A stretch of DNA of 64,000 nucleotides, from assembly GCF_030816475.1 (NCBI RefSeq), contig NZ_JAUSXF010000002.1:1-64000 (forward strand), read 5' to 3'. Below the pieces are notes generated by a model. That model saw only the letters and a program-made list of their open reading frames with translations, made no database searches and had not been told where the DNA came from. Each line of letters opens with the position of its first letter. The first letter of the stretch is position 1. The translations under genes were made by a program, and so were the position numbers. The stretch is from Arthrobacter pascens (lineage in GTDB: Bacteria > Actinomycetota > Actinomycetes > Actinomycetales > Micrococcaceae). Positions 1 through 8,924 of the stretch are shown here, in pieces.

Positions 1-94
1 TCCGGGCGCATCGGACGGATTCTGGGTGATCCGTGTGCCCCCAACTTCCCGCCAACCACTCGGGGAAAGTTCCTTCCAAACCTGCCAAGGGTCA
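1..94. other. left-edge sequence, nothing recognised
   Basis: Sequence to the left of the truncated miniature element. Two forward frames stay open to the edge, but neither gives a recognisable protein and no RNA or repeat was seen. Confidence 0.3.
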
Positions 95-419
95 TTGTGG
101 GGCTCGTTGGAGGTCATTCCTCGCTCCGCAGGTGTTTGCGGATGAAGAGCTGGATCGGTTTAGGGGATTCCCGGAGATCGGCCGGGACGGATTGTGCCGG
201 TTTTTCACCCTGACCCGGCGGATGCCGAGTTCGTCGATCCCGGCCGGGGCCGTGGACCGGCGGACCGGCTCAGTTTGGCGGTGGCACTGTGCGCGTCGCC
301 GTGACCAGGCCCACGCCGACTTCGCCACGCTCCAGCCGAGCATCTGACGCGACTGAACGGCCGGGTTACCGCTGGTCAGCCATATGCGCCCGATTTTCGG
401 CGAGTACTACCGCGACCCC
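95..419 (+). mobile_element. Truncated miniature Tn3-type element (left copy)
   Basis: Positions 95-422 repeat 6377-6704 in the same orientation at a constant offset of 6282 with about five mismatches. The copy keeps the right inverted end (about 382-419, ending GACCCC) but lacks the first 67 bp and the left inverted end of the complete copy. It contains no transposase. It abuts the relaxase-like tail at 422. The size and the 38-bp ends starting GGGG match TIME/MITE elements derived from Tn3-family transposons; that assignment is by end structure only. Confidence 0.75.
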
Positions 420-421
420 AA

Positions 422-649
422 GAGGGCGGCCTCGAGTACGACTCGGCCGACCGCCGCCAGGAGCTGGCGGCCAGCCTTGAAGGTGTTTCCGACCGCGAGG
501 CCGTGCAGGCACGGATAAGCGCCGACCAGGATCAGGCAACACCTCCGAGCGCGGCAGTGACGAAGGCATCCAGCCGCAGCCCCATGGCCCGCAAGAAACG
601 CAGCGTAGGCGGCCAGACAAAGCTCATGGAGAAGGGAATAAGTCGCTGA
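422..649 (+). pseudogene. Probable 3' fragment of a relaxase or other Mob protein
   Basis: An open frame of 75 codons plus stop begins exactly where the miniature element ends and has no start of its own. The translation is hydrophilic: a stretch near EYDSADRRQELAASL, then ARISADQDQATPPSAAVTK, then a basic tail (RKKRS). This resembles the charged C-terminal tails of actinobacterial plasmid relaxases. A relaxase begins at 63183 and runs off the right edge, so on a circular molecule this could be its severed end. The homology is recalled rather than searched, and the linkage is inferred. Confidence 0.45.
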
Positions 650-830
650 AGCTCACATGAACTAGTGTGAACTGCCGGACGCTGATACTTCGGGGCGAGT
701 CGGTTGGGCAGGCGGCGAAGCCAGGAACTTCGGCGACTCCGTCCGAGATGAGGGCAGCTCAATATGCTCTTGGCGGCCATCGACTGGCACAGTTGGACAG
801 GATGGTCCGTATTAGACATTGGAAGGACAC

Positions 831-3071
831 ATGGCGAACACGCTCAGTCTGCTGCTCGACCGCGTACGGTCACTCGATCCGGACTTGGCGTCCCGGCTCA
901 GTCGAGAGATCGAGGTACGAAGCAAGGGAGTTGGGCTCGTCTTCGAGAACCACGAGCCCGAAGCAGTTGCACTCCCCAGCCTGAATGTGAAGGTCCACAA
1001 CCGCGTGGCGATCCTGCCGCCCCGTGGGATCGACCCGGAGGCTCTCTCATCGAGTCGGAAGAAGGCGGACCGTGACGCCGTCGATCCCCTGTGGGGGACG
1101 ATCTGGACGGTTTCTCAAATGACCACAGACGCGGCTCAACTTGTGAATGGACCGGATGGGTTCGACGAGACCATCGACTGGCCGATCGCTGACTTGGTGG
1201 TGATGGCCCTCTTCCGTGAACCTATCTACCCGGGACTGACCTCAACTGACGGCAAGGTGGAGCGCGGGGGCGACAAGCCGTTCCACACGGTAATCAACGC
1301 AGAGAACTTCCACGCTCTGGAGCTGCTGACCTACACCCACCAGGGCAGGGTCGATGCCATCTACATCGACCCGCCGTACAACACTCGCGCCCGGGACTGG
1401 AAGTACAACAACGACTACGTGGACCCGGACGACGATGACAAGCACTCGAAATGGCTCGCTTTCATGGATCGTCGACTGAGGCTGGCCAGGAAGTTGCTCA
1501 ATCCGAAGCAATCAGTGCTGATCGTCACGATCGACGAGAAGGAATACCTCCGCCTCGGCTTGCTCCTAGAGCAAGTCTTCTCTGACGCACGTATCAGGAT
1601 GATCTCCACCCTCATCAATCCCAAGGGGGTCGGGGTAATCGAAGGGTTCAAGCGGGTCGACGAGTACGTGTACGTCGTCCGGCTTGGCGCTCAGGGCGTG
1701 AAGGCGAGTACCAAAGTTCCCCTAGGAAGCAAGGCCCTAGGCGGGATCGAGAAGGACGATGAGACAGCGACCATAGACTCATTTGGAGAGCGGGATCAAG
1801 CCGAGGACATAAGCCAGCCGCGAATCGGCCTCGATTGGCAGACGTTCAGGCGCCGGGACCTAGCCTCTGCCCGCGGAACCAAGAAGGGTGGACCTAGGCA
1901 GTTCTATCCAATCTACGTCAATGCAGCCACAGGAACTATTGAGGCAGTCGGCGACCCGCTAGCACATTCGATGCCCCGGGAAGGCGCGCCTCACCGCCCG
2001 GGATGTGTCTCGGTTTTTCCGATCCGAGAGGACGGAACCGAGATGAACTGGGCGACGACAGGACCAAGCTTTCTGGACCGTTTGGAAAAGGGGTACGCGC
2101 GGGCCGGCAGGGCAACGCCTGGCAAGCCTCAGCCCTATGTCATTCAGTACCTAAAGACGGGCTCGATAAAGGCTATTGAAGAGGAACGGGCCGTTGTCGA
2201 GGGGTTTAATCCTGACGGCTCGGTGATTGCCCATTACCAGGCGGAAATGTCTAAGTCGCCACCGACGCAATGGAATCTTCGGTCCCACAATGCGGAGCAT
2301 TACGGAACCAAGATCGTCCGTTCGTTGCTACCGGGCCGAACCTTTCCCTACCCCAAGTCCCTGTTCGCGGTCGAAGACATCCTGCGGCTCTTCGTAGGTA
2401 ACAAACCGGATGCCTTGATCCTCGACTTCTTCTCGGGCTCGGGCACCACAGCGCACGCGGTGATGCGGCTCAATAAGCAGGACGGTGGGAACAGGCAGTG
2501 CATCTCCGTAACCAATAACGAAGTCTCCGCCGACGAACAATCGGACTTGCGCGCCAAGCACTTGCGACCCGGTGATCCGGAGTGGGAGTCCCGGGGCATC
2601 TGTGACCACATAACTAAGCCTCGGATCAAGGCCGCTATCACCGGCAAGACCCCCGAGGGGACCCCGGTCAATGGCGAATACAAGTTCACTGACGTATTCC
2701 CCATGGCCGACGGCTTCGAGGAGAACGCAGAGTTCTTCACCCTCACCTACGGCGACCCCGACGACATCGAGGTCGGCGAAGCCTTCGAGGCGATTGCTCC
2801 TCTCCTCTGGCTGAAAGCTGGCGCACGGGGACCGCGGATCGACACGATACCGGAGGAGGGGTTTGCCGTGGTTGAGACCTACGCGATTCTCTTCGACGTA
2901 GACGCACACCGGAAGCTCATCAAAGCCCTCGACGATGCCGAGGGCGTCCGGTACGTCTACGTGGTGACCGACTACGAGACGGAGTTCGCCCGGGTCTGTT
3001 CGACGCTCGCCCCCAACGTCGAGGCGGAACGTCTCTACAGCTCCTACCTGTCCAACTTCGAGATCGTCTGA
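831..3071 (+). CDS. mod: Type III restriction-modification DNA methyltransferase (Mod)
   Basis: Adenine-N6 DNA methyltransferase of 746 residues, the Mod subunit of a type III system: it recognises the target site and methylates one strand using S-adenosylmethionine. The catalytic motif DPPYN lies near residues 181-185 and the SAM-binding motif DFFSGSGTT near 532-540. That order is typical of the beta class of type III Mod proteins. The middle region, between the motifs, is expected to carry target recognition. An upstream in-frame TTG at 819 is possible, but ATG 831 directly follows GGAAGGA. The stop is seven bases before the Res start, so the two form an operon. The pair sits between the two copies of the miniature element, suggesting it moved or was captured as a block. 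Confidence 0.9.
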   Translation: MANTLSLLLDRVRSLDPDLASRLSREIEVRSKGVGLVFENHEPEAVALPSLNVKVHNRVAILPPRGIDPEALSSSRKKADRDAVDPLWGTIWTVSQMTTDAAQLVNGPDGFDETIDWPIADLVVMALFREPIYPGLTSTDGKVERGGDKPFHTVINAENFHALELLTYTHQGRVDAIYIDPPYNTRARDWKYNNDYVDPDDDDKHSKWLAFMDRRLRLARKLLNPKQSVLIVTIDEKEYLRLGLLLEQVFSDARIRMISTLINPKGVGVIEGFKRVDEYVYVVRLGAQGVKASTKVPLGSKALGGIEKDDETATIDSFGERDQAEDISQPRIGLDWQTFRRRDLASARGTKKGGPRQFYPIYVNAATGTIEAVGDPLAHSMPREGAPHRPGCVSVFPIREDGTEMNWATTGPSFLDRLEKGYARAGRATPGKPQPYVIQYLKTGSIKAIEEERAVVEGFNPDGSVIAHYQAEMSKSPPTQWNLRSHNAEHYGTKIVRSLLPGRTFPYPKSLFAVEDILRLFVGNKPDALILDFFSGSGTTAHAVMRLNKQDGGNRQCISVTNNEVSADEQSDLRAKHLRPGDPEWESRGICDHITKPRIKAAITGKTPEGTPVNGEYKFTDVFPMADGFEENAEFFTLTYGDPDDIEVGEAFEAIAPLLWLKAGARGPRIDTIPEEGFAVVETYAILFDVDAHRKLIKALDDAEGVRYVYVVTDYETEFARVCSTLAPNVEAERLYSSYLSNFEIV

Positions 3072-3078
3072 GGTCACT

Positions 3079-5652
3079 GTGAAGATCCCCCTGATTCCCT
3101 TCCAGACGGAGGCTGCTGCCAAGGTTCTCAGCCGACTAGACAGCGCCACTAAGACATGGCACGCCACGCGGAATCTGGATAGCCCGCAGACCTCGGCTTT
3201 CGCTTTGTCGTCCGTCACCGGCTCCGGCAAAACCGTCATCGCGGCCACTGTGATCGAGGCGATTCTCACTGGCTCAGAGAGCTATAACATCAACCCAGTT
3301 CCGGGGGCCACCTTCCTGTGGCTCAACTACGATCCATCCTTGAACTCCCAGACCTTGGGTGTCTTCCAGAAGTTCGCCGATCGCCTCTCCGGGAGCAACT
3401 TGGTCATCATCGAGAACACCTTCGCGCTCGACAAGCTCGAGGCCGGCAAAGTCTACTTCCTGAATCTCGGACTCCTGGGGTCCAAGGGAAAGCTGACCAA
3501 GCCGAACGACGACCGACCGTTCACTTTCTGGGACACGCTGCGCAACACCATCACTGCTGATGACCGGACGCTGTATGTCGTCGTTGACGAGGCGCATGTC
3601 GGCATGAAGGCGGTCAATTCAGAGGACAACCAGTCCATCCTCCAACGTGTCATCAGGGGAAACGGGGACCGTCCGGGCATGCCGATCGTCTGGGGGATAA
3701 GTGCGACCCCTAAGCACTTCCGCGAGGGCATCAGCGCCATGCTTCCTGGGGCTGGCGGCACTGACGTCGCTGTCGACCCATCGGATGTCCAGGACTCTGG
3801 CCTGCTGAAGCAGAAGATTGCCCTCGCGCTTCCGGGCGAGAAGCAGAAGATGTGGACCACGCTTCTCGGCGAAGCCATCGCAGACTTGAACGCCTCCACA
3901 GCCGCGTGGGAGGAGTACTGCAACGAGACCGGTCGCTCTGAGCGGGTGGTCCCGCTGTTAGTACTCCAACTGCCTGACCGGAGCAAAGCCGACACTACTG
4001 CCGAGGACCGACTCATCGGCGAGATCATGGGCCGTCTGTCCACCGATCTGGACGACTTCACCGAAGACTGTGTGGCCCACGTCTTGGGCGACCGCGGAAC
4101 CATCGAGACCAAGGCGGGCGACATTCCGAAGGTTGATCCTGACACTGTGGCGGCGGACACAGGTCTTCGCGTCTTGATCGCGAAGGAGGCGATCACCGCA
4201 GGCTGGGACTGCCCGCGGGCCGAGGTGCTCCTCAGTCTGCGCACGCTCAACGACGACACCGCGATCACTCAGATGCTCGGCCGGATGGTGCGGACACCTC
4301 TCGCCAAGACGACCGAGGTCGAAAGACTGGACCTTGTCGCCTGCTACGTCCCATACTTCGACAGGACCACCGCGTTGAAGGTGGTCAACATCCTGACCGG
4401 CGACCAGGAGCCCGATGGCCGGGAGAAGGCACGTAACGAGGTCAACATCAACGCCAAGATGTTCGGCTTCAACCCCGATGTGTCAGCGGAGCTGCGGGAA
4501 GTCATCGCCGCGCTCCCCTCGGTCCTGGCGCCCCAAGCGAAGGCGCGTCCAGTCACGCGGCTGAAGTCGTTGACGGCGCTCCTGAACCAGCACGGGATTG
4601 GAAATGCGCCCGTGAAGACGTCCGAGATGAAGATCTGCCACATCCTGGACGGCAAGGCCGTGCAGTTCTCGTCCAAAATGGCTGAAGCGAAGAAGGATGT
4701 GCTAACTGCCACGCTCAGCACGGTCACCAAGGGCTTCGGCAGCGCGGCAGTTGAGGACACCCGCGACACAGCGGCTGATCTGCGCACCGTCCGTGCCGCC
4801 TTCAATGACTCCAACCGAGCACTCTCAGGGATGGGGGCAACCTACTACAAACATCTCCGTGTGAAGATGCAGGCTGATGGCAAGCCCCTCGACGAACGGG
4901 ACATGCGAGCTCATGTCGCAGCCATGGGCCGAGTACCTGAAGTGGTGGCGGACATGGAGGCGTTCTGCGACCAGCTCGTACAAACCCTGTTCCAGCAGCA
5001 CCAAGACGACATCAACACGCTCGGCAAGGAAGTCCGAGCGGACTTTGACGGCATTCGAAAGCAGGCCGAGGACCCGCAAGAGGCCCGGATTGTTTTCAAG
5101 GAAGAGAAGTCCTACGGAACCACCACAGTGGCCGGTGACGCCCTGCCGAGCGTGAGGAAACACGTTTACGCCGATGCCGAGGGACAGTGGCCGGTGGAAG
5201 AGAAGCTCGTCAAGAACAGCTGGGAGTCTGCGGTTCTTGCCCGCGAAGTCAAGCGGCCAGCCGTACTCGCCTGGTATCGGAACCCGTCATCAGCGGGAAT
5301 CGACTCATTCCGAATCTCGTTCGAAGCCGACAACCGATGGAAGACCTTCCAGCCTGACTTCCTCCTCGTCGAGCAGACTGCGGATGGGCCGAAACTGGCG
5401 ATCATCGATCCGCATTACACGCTCGACAGGCACGCTCTGGCTCACATCAAGGCTCTCGCGCTGTATGCAGAACAGCAGGCTGAGCTGCTCACACGCGTGG
5501 ACTCCCTTGCTGATCCGAGCGGAACCGGCAAACTCCGCCGACTACGACTGATGGACGCTGATGTCCGGGAGAAGGTGGCTGCGGCCATGAGCGCCGATCA
5601 GCTGTACCTCTCGGATGCGGCGGAGGACTACGTCTTCCCAGAAGAGGACTGA
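3079..5652 (+). CDS. res: Type III restriction enzyme, helicase-nuclease subunit (Res)
   Basis: Superfamily 2 DNA translocase of 857 residues that works with Mod to cut unmodified DNA. Walker A (SSVTGSGKT) is near residues 45-53, the DEAH box (VVDEAHVG) near 167-174 and helicase motif VI (QMLGRMVRTP) near 398-407. The C-terminal part contains PDFLL near 762-766 followed by LAIIDPHY, at the place where a PD-(D/E)XK nuclease would have an ExK. The expected lysine is not evident, so the nuclease centre may be atypical. Start is GTG 3079, seven bases after the mod stop, consistent with coupled translation. The last 25 bases overlap the end of the convergent DUF1643 gene. Confidence 0.87.
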   Translation: MKIPLIPFQTEAAAKVLSRLDSATKTWHATRNLDSPQTSAFALSSVTGSGKTVIAATVIEAILTGSESYNINPVPGATFLWLNYDPSLNSQTLGVFQKFADRLSGSNLVIIENTFALDKLEAGKVYFLNLGLLGSKGKLTKPNDDRPFTFWDTLRNTITADDRTLYVVVDEAHVGMKAVNSEDNQSILQRVIRGNGDRPGMPIVWGISATPKHFREGISAMLPGAGGTDVAVDPSDVQDSGLLKQKIALALPGEKQKMWTTLLGEAIADLNASTAAWEEYCNETGRSERVVPLLVLQLPDRSKADTTAEDRLIGEIMGRLSTDLDDFTEDCVAHVLGDRGTIETKAGDIPKVDPDTVAADTGLRVLIAKEAITAGWDCPRAEVLLSLRTLNDDTAITQMLGRMVRTPLAKTTEVERLDLVACYVPYFDRTTALKVVNILTGDQEPDGREKARNEVNINAKMFGFNPDVSAELREVIAALPSVLAPQAKARPVTRLKSLTALLNQHGIGNAPVKTSEMKICHILDGKAVQFSSKMAEAKKDVLTATLSTVTKGFGSAAVEDTRDTAADLRTVRAAFNDSNRALSGMGATYYKHLRVKMQADGKPLDERDMRAHVAAMGRVPEVVADMEAFCDQLVQTLFQQHQDDINTLGKEVRADFDGIRKQAEDPQEARIVFKEEKSYGTTTVAGDALPSVRKHVYADAEGQWPVEEKLVKNSWESAVLAREVKRPAVLAWYRNPSSAGIDSFRISFEADNRWKTFQPDFLLVEQTADGPKLAIIDPHYTLDRHALAHIKALALYAEQQAELLTRVDSLADPSGTGKLRRLRLMDADVREKVAAAMSADQLYLSDAAEDYVFPEED

Positions 5653-6137
5653 GTGCCAGCCAGGACAGCCATTGGGACGGTTTGGATGGCGAGAGGCAAG
5701 GCCTCCCCGAAGTCCATTCCTGGATGAGCTCGGCACGTGAAGCGCTGCCAACGTGAGGGGTGCCGAGCTGTCCCGCCAACCCACCAGGCTGGCTTTTGGG
5801 CAACAGCCAGCTCATCCGCCAGCCAACGCACCTGTTCATGGAAATGTTGGCGAGCAGGGCCGCCCGGTGCGCTTGCACCGTATGCAAGGAGAACGCCGTC
5901 GGCGCGATTGATTCCCTCTTGGAGTGCAGGGCGAGCCCGGTGCCAACCGTCCTCGGTAGAGCCCAGCTCGGCTACATCTCCGGTCCGGTAACTCGCGAAG
6001 GAGAACAGGTTTACCAAGAGGTTGCTGTCGAAGCCGAGGATTCGTTGGGCCTGCTCGATCCGAGCCAATGTCCTCCGGCCGCTGGTCTGTAGTGGGGGAT
6101 TGCTGGCGATTGCCAGTAAGGTACCGCGAGAAGTCAT
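5628..6137 (-). CDS. DUF1643 family protein
   Basis: A 169-residue protein matching the DUF1643 pattern: ILGFDSNLLVNLFSFASYRT followed by D-AEL, then VLLAYGAS and a C-terminal GGTARHPSRW. The molecular function of DUF1643 is not established; it recurs beside restriction and DNA-modification genes. ATG 6137 is chosen over the upstream 6257 because AAGGTGG precedes it at a normal distance and the family's N-terminus begins there. It is convergent with res (25-bp overlap) and shares the interval bounded by the two miniature elements, so it is likely part of the same cargo. Confidence 0.75.
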   Translation of the reverse strand: MTSRGTLLAIASNPPLQTSGRRTLARIEQAQRILGFDSNLLVNLFSFASYRTGDVAELGSTEDGWHRARPALQEGINRADGVLLAYGASAPGGPARQHFHEQVRWLADELAVAQKPAWWVGGTARHPSRWQRFTCRAHPGMDFGEALPLAIQTVPMAVLAGTQSSSGKT

Positions 6138-6309
6138 AAGTCCACCTTGGCAGAAGAGAAGAGTGCTGAGCGACGACTTCGCTGAGGGAGCTCGCCACGT
6201 CTGGAGAGCGTGTGAGGGCGTGGCAATCGTCGGCGTCTCTCGGGTGCCAACCCGCACCCGCTGGGTTAGGTGCGAATGGTCCCATCGGCTGGCGGCTTTC
6301 TTCCTTTTA

Positions 6310-6701
6310 GGGGTCGCCGTAGTACTCGCCGAAAATCGGGCGGATATTCGCTGGGGTAGGCTTCTGGGCTGGGAATTTGTGGGGCTCGTTGGAGGTCATT
6401 CCTCGCTACGCAGGTGTTTGCGGATGAAGACCTGGATCGGTTTAGGGGATTCCCGGAGATCGGCCGGGACGAATTGTGCCGGTTTTTCACCCTGACCCGG
6501 CGGATGCCGAGTTCGTCGATCCCGGCCGGGGCCGTGGACCGGCGGACCGGCTCAGTTTGGCGGTGGCACTGTGCACGTCGCCGTGACCAGGCCCACGCCG
6601 ACTTCGCCACGTTCCAGCCGAGCATCTGACGCGACTGAACGGCCGGGTTACCGCTGGTCAGCCATATGCGCCCGATTTTCGGCGAGTACTACCGCGACCC
6701 C
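6310..6701 (+). mobile_element. Complete miniature Tn3-type element (TIME-like, right copy)
   Basis: A 392-bp element with 38-bp terminal inverted repeats: left end 6310-6347 beginning GGGGTCGCCGTAGTACTCGC, right end 6664-6701 whose complement begins GGGGTCGCGGTAGTACTCGC. The arms differ at two positions. It has no credible coding sequence. The flanking pentamers differ (TTTTA left, AAGTT right), so no target duplication is visible; this would fit recombination between copies or a composite event. Its right end forms the last codons of the DUF4913 gene. It is 98% identical to the left copy over 328 bp. Confidence 0.82.
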
Positions 6702-7143
6702 AAGTTGCCTGAGTCCGTACGTCTGGGAACCAGCCCTCCGGGGCCTTCATCGGTTCCAAGTGTTCCGGGTCCCTGTGCTTTTGCATATCGCATTTGTAGA
6801 ACGGGCCGCGGGGGTCCAGGAGCACGCTCATGTGGTGGTCTGCGTGGTCTTTCCACCAGACGCTCATGCCGGTGGCTCCGTCGAGTCTGAGGTGTTCCCA
6901 GGCCCGCCACAGTGCTTCCACGCGGGAGAGCGCTTCGGGGTGGAAGTACCACTCGATGCACCACTTGGCGGCGCGGCCGTCGACGTCGCGGACGTAAGTG
7001 GGGAGCAGCTGCTCGTGCAGGAACTCCTCAGCTGAGCCGTAGACCAGTTCGGATGGCTTCTGCTCCTCCGCCGGCTTTTCGGCAGATGACTCTGTCTCGC
7101 CCAGAGCGGGAGCTGTGCTGAATCGTCCGATATCGCTGTTCAT
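6658..7143 (-). CDS. DUF4913 family protein with element-derived C-terminus
   Basis: A 161-residue cytoplasmic protein, last gene of the transfer operon. The central part (EEFLHEQLLPTYVRDV, AAKWCIEWYFHPEALSRVEA, LWRAWEHLRLD, MSVWWKDHADHHMSVLLDP, GPFYKCDMQKH) matches DUF4913, a family found next to coupling-protein genes on actinobacterial plasmids; its role is unknown. AGGAGGT lies seven bases before the start, and the gene begins 11 bp after the coupling-protein stop. From about residue 147 onward the reading frame runs into the inverted end of the miniature element, so the native last residues have been replaced by WGRGSTRRKSGAYG. Confidence 0.75.
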   Translation of the reverse strand: MNSDIGRFSTAPALGETESSAEKPAEEQKPSELVYGSAEEFLHEQLLPTYVRDVDGRAAKWCIEWYFHPEALSRVEALWRAWEHLRLDGATGMSVWWKDHADHHMSVLLDPRGPFYKCDMQKHRDPEHLEPMKAPEGWFPDVRTQATWGRGSTRRKSGAYG

Positions 7144-7154
7144 CTCAGCACCTC

Positions 7155-8924
7155 CTACGTCGTGACCCAGGGATTAGCCACCGGCTCAGCTGCCGCCGGG
7201 ACGGCCGGTTCCTCGGGGCGGGGGCTGTAGGTCTTGATGGATGCCTCTACGGCTTCCTTGTGGGGCCCGGTGTACCAGGGTAGGGTCCGGACCAGCGTGG
7301 CCGGTGCACCGGAGGCCAGAACGACAGCGCGGCCCCGGTCGAGCTCCGCGAGGTTGGAGACATCGAAGATGCGTTCCTTGCCCTCCTGCCGGGAGCGGCT
7401 GGACCCGGATTTGCCGGAGGAGACGGAGACGTTGGTGTAGCTGTAGTCCCCGATCAGGTCCGAGAGTGCCCGGAGGAAGCCTTCTTCGGCGACGCCGCCG
7501 CCGTAGACCTTGACGTTGGCGGCCGACCAGATTTTCCGCATGTTCGCCTCACCCCACAGTTCGACGCCCTGGGACCAGGACTGCAGGATGCCCATGACGA
7601 TCAGGCCCTTGGAGCCGTAGTGGCTGAACTGATCCGGCAGGCCGGCCCAGCGGACGACGTTGGCCAACTCATCCAGGGCGAACAGCGCCGGCAGCGGCAG
7701 ACGGCCGCCGCTGCGCTCGGCCCGTTCTTCCATGGCCTCAGCAATGGCCACCGTCAGCGCTGTCGTGAGTGGGGCGGCAGAGCCGGCCCCTTCCTTGGAG
7801 AGGATGTAGACCGTCTCCTGTGAGGCGGCGAAATCGCGGGGATTGAACTGGCGGCGGGGATCCGTGGCCACGGACGCGCCACGGGCCGGGGCGACCCAGC
7901 GCAGCGTGTTCCTGCTCTTGAGGCACTGAATCATCTTCTCGGCGGTGCCGAAAATACCGTCCCGCTGCTTGTCGGCCAGCTTCAGCGTGGACTCCAAGCC
8001 CTTGTACTGCAGCTCGTAGTCGTGCTCTTTCAGGATTTCGATGGGTTCCTGGCTGACCTGCTCCGTCACCCACAGATACACCTGGGTGATGGGCAGCTCC
8101 CCCAGCGCGGCCGCGAGGAAGTATGAGGAGAGAATGTCTTCGGCTTTCGGGTCGAAGTAGGCATCGGGTTTGGACCCCGGGAGGCGTGAACCGACCGCGA
8201 AGTGTTGGGTGAGCTTGTAGGCCTTCTCTTCGTCCGTGACGTAGGACAGGGGGTTCCACCACCAGTCCGGTTCCTCCTGGGCGATCTTTTGCGGGTCAAA
8301 CACCCACACCGGGGCGGTCAGGACGCGGACGCCACGGGTCCCGTCCACGACGTCGCGCTTGTTGGAGGTCGAGACGACGGCGCCGGGTGCGTCCAGGATC
8401 GCGGGTATGACCCGGGAGGTCGACTTACCTGTCCGGGGTCCCCAGATGTCGATGCTGAGGTCTTCCCAGGACTGAAGGAACTTCTGGCCGGTAGAGACCA
8501 CCTTGCCGACCACAATGCCAGGAGTGTCCTTCACGCCCAGGCGCTCAGCCGTGGCCTTCGCTCCCTTCTCGGAGAACGCGGCCAGGGATTTTCCGCGCCC
8601 CAGGTATCGGGCGGCCTTATCGACCCGGGCACGCTTGGACGCACCCTGCCTCCAAGCCACCAACACCACGATGGCCAGGGCAACGACCACGCCGGCCATG
8701 ACGCACGCGGCGACGGTGGACTGGACGGGCCAGGGCACGCGGCCCTTGACCAGGCCAGCGATCAGATCAATCGGGTGGGCCGGTGGTGCGTCGATGCCGG
8801 CCATCCAGGACCCGAGGTGGGCGGCCGCGTAGGTGCCGCCGCCAAAGACGACGATGAAGCCGATACCCAACCAGACCAGCAGGGCGTCCCCCAGGCCCAT
8901 TCCTTTACGGTTCGGTGCACTCAC
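7155..8924 (-). CDS. VirD4/TraG-type coupling protein
   Basis: ATPase of 589 residues that should link the relaxase-DNA complex to the secretion channel at the membrane. Two hydrophobic segments near the N-terminus (GDALLVWLGIGFIVVFGGG; VAACVMAGVVVALAIVVLV) anchor it. Walker A is DIWGPRTGKST and Walker B is LFALDELANVV, followed by a TraM-recognition type region. The start is GTG 8924, whose GTGA overlaps the stop of the upstream ATPase gene by four bases; ATG 8900 (MGLGDALLV) is an alternative. The longer open frame upstream is an antisense-like extension of Arg/Pro-rich sequence and is not used. Confidence 0.9.
   Translation of the reverse strand: MSAPNRKGMGLGDALLVWLGIGFIVVFGGGTYAAAHLGSWMAGIDAPPAHPIDLIAGLVKGRVPWPVQSTVAACVMAGVVVALAIVVLVAWRQGASKRARVDKAARYLGRGKSLAAFSEKGAKATAERLGVKDTPGIVVGKVVSTGQKFLQSWEDLSIDIWGPRTGKSTSRVIPAILDAPGAVVSTSNKRDVVDGTRGVRVLTAPVWVFDPQKIAQEEPDWWWNPLSYVTDEEKAYKLTQHFAVGSRLPGSKPDAYFDPKAEDILSSYFLAAALGELPITQVYLWVTEQVSQEPIEILKEHDYELQYKGLESTLKLADKQRDGIFGTAEKMIQCLKSRNTLRWVAPARGASVATDPRRQFNPRDFAASQETVYILSKEGAGSAAPLTTALTVAIAEAMEERAERSGGRLPLPALFALDELANVVRWAGLPDQFSHYGSKGLIVMGILQSWSQGVELWGEANMRKIWSAANVKVYGGGVAEEGFLRALSDLIGDYSYTNVSVSSGKSGSSRSRQEGKERIFDVSNLAELDRGRAVVLASGAPATLVRTLPWYTGPHKEAVEASIKTYSPRPEEPAVPAAAEPVANPWVTT

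Noticed and set aside
6266..6625. Open frames inside the miniature element, also present in the left copy
   Set aside because: No ribosome sites and no family; the conserved feature is the inverted ends, and such miniature elements are normally noncoding.
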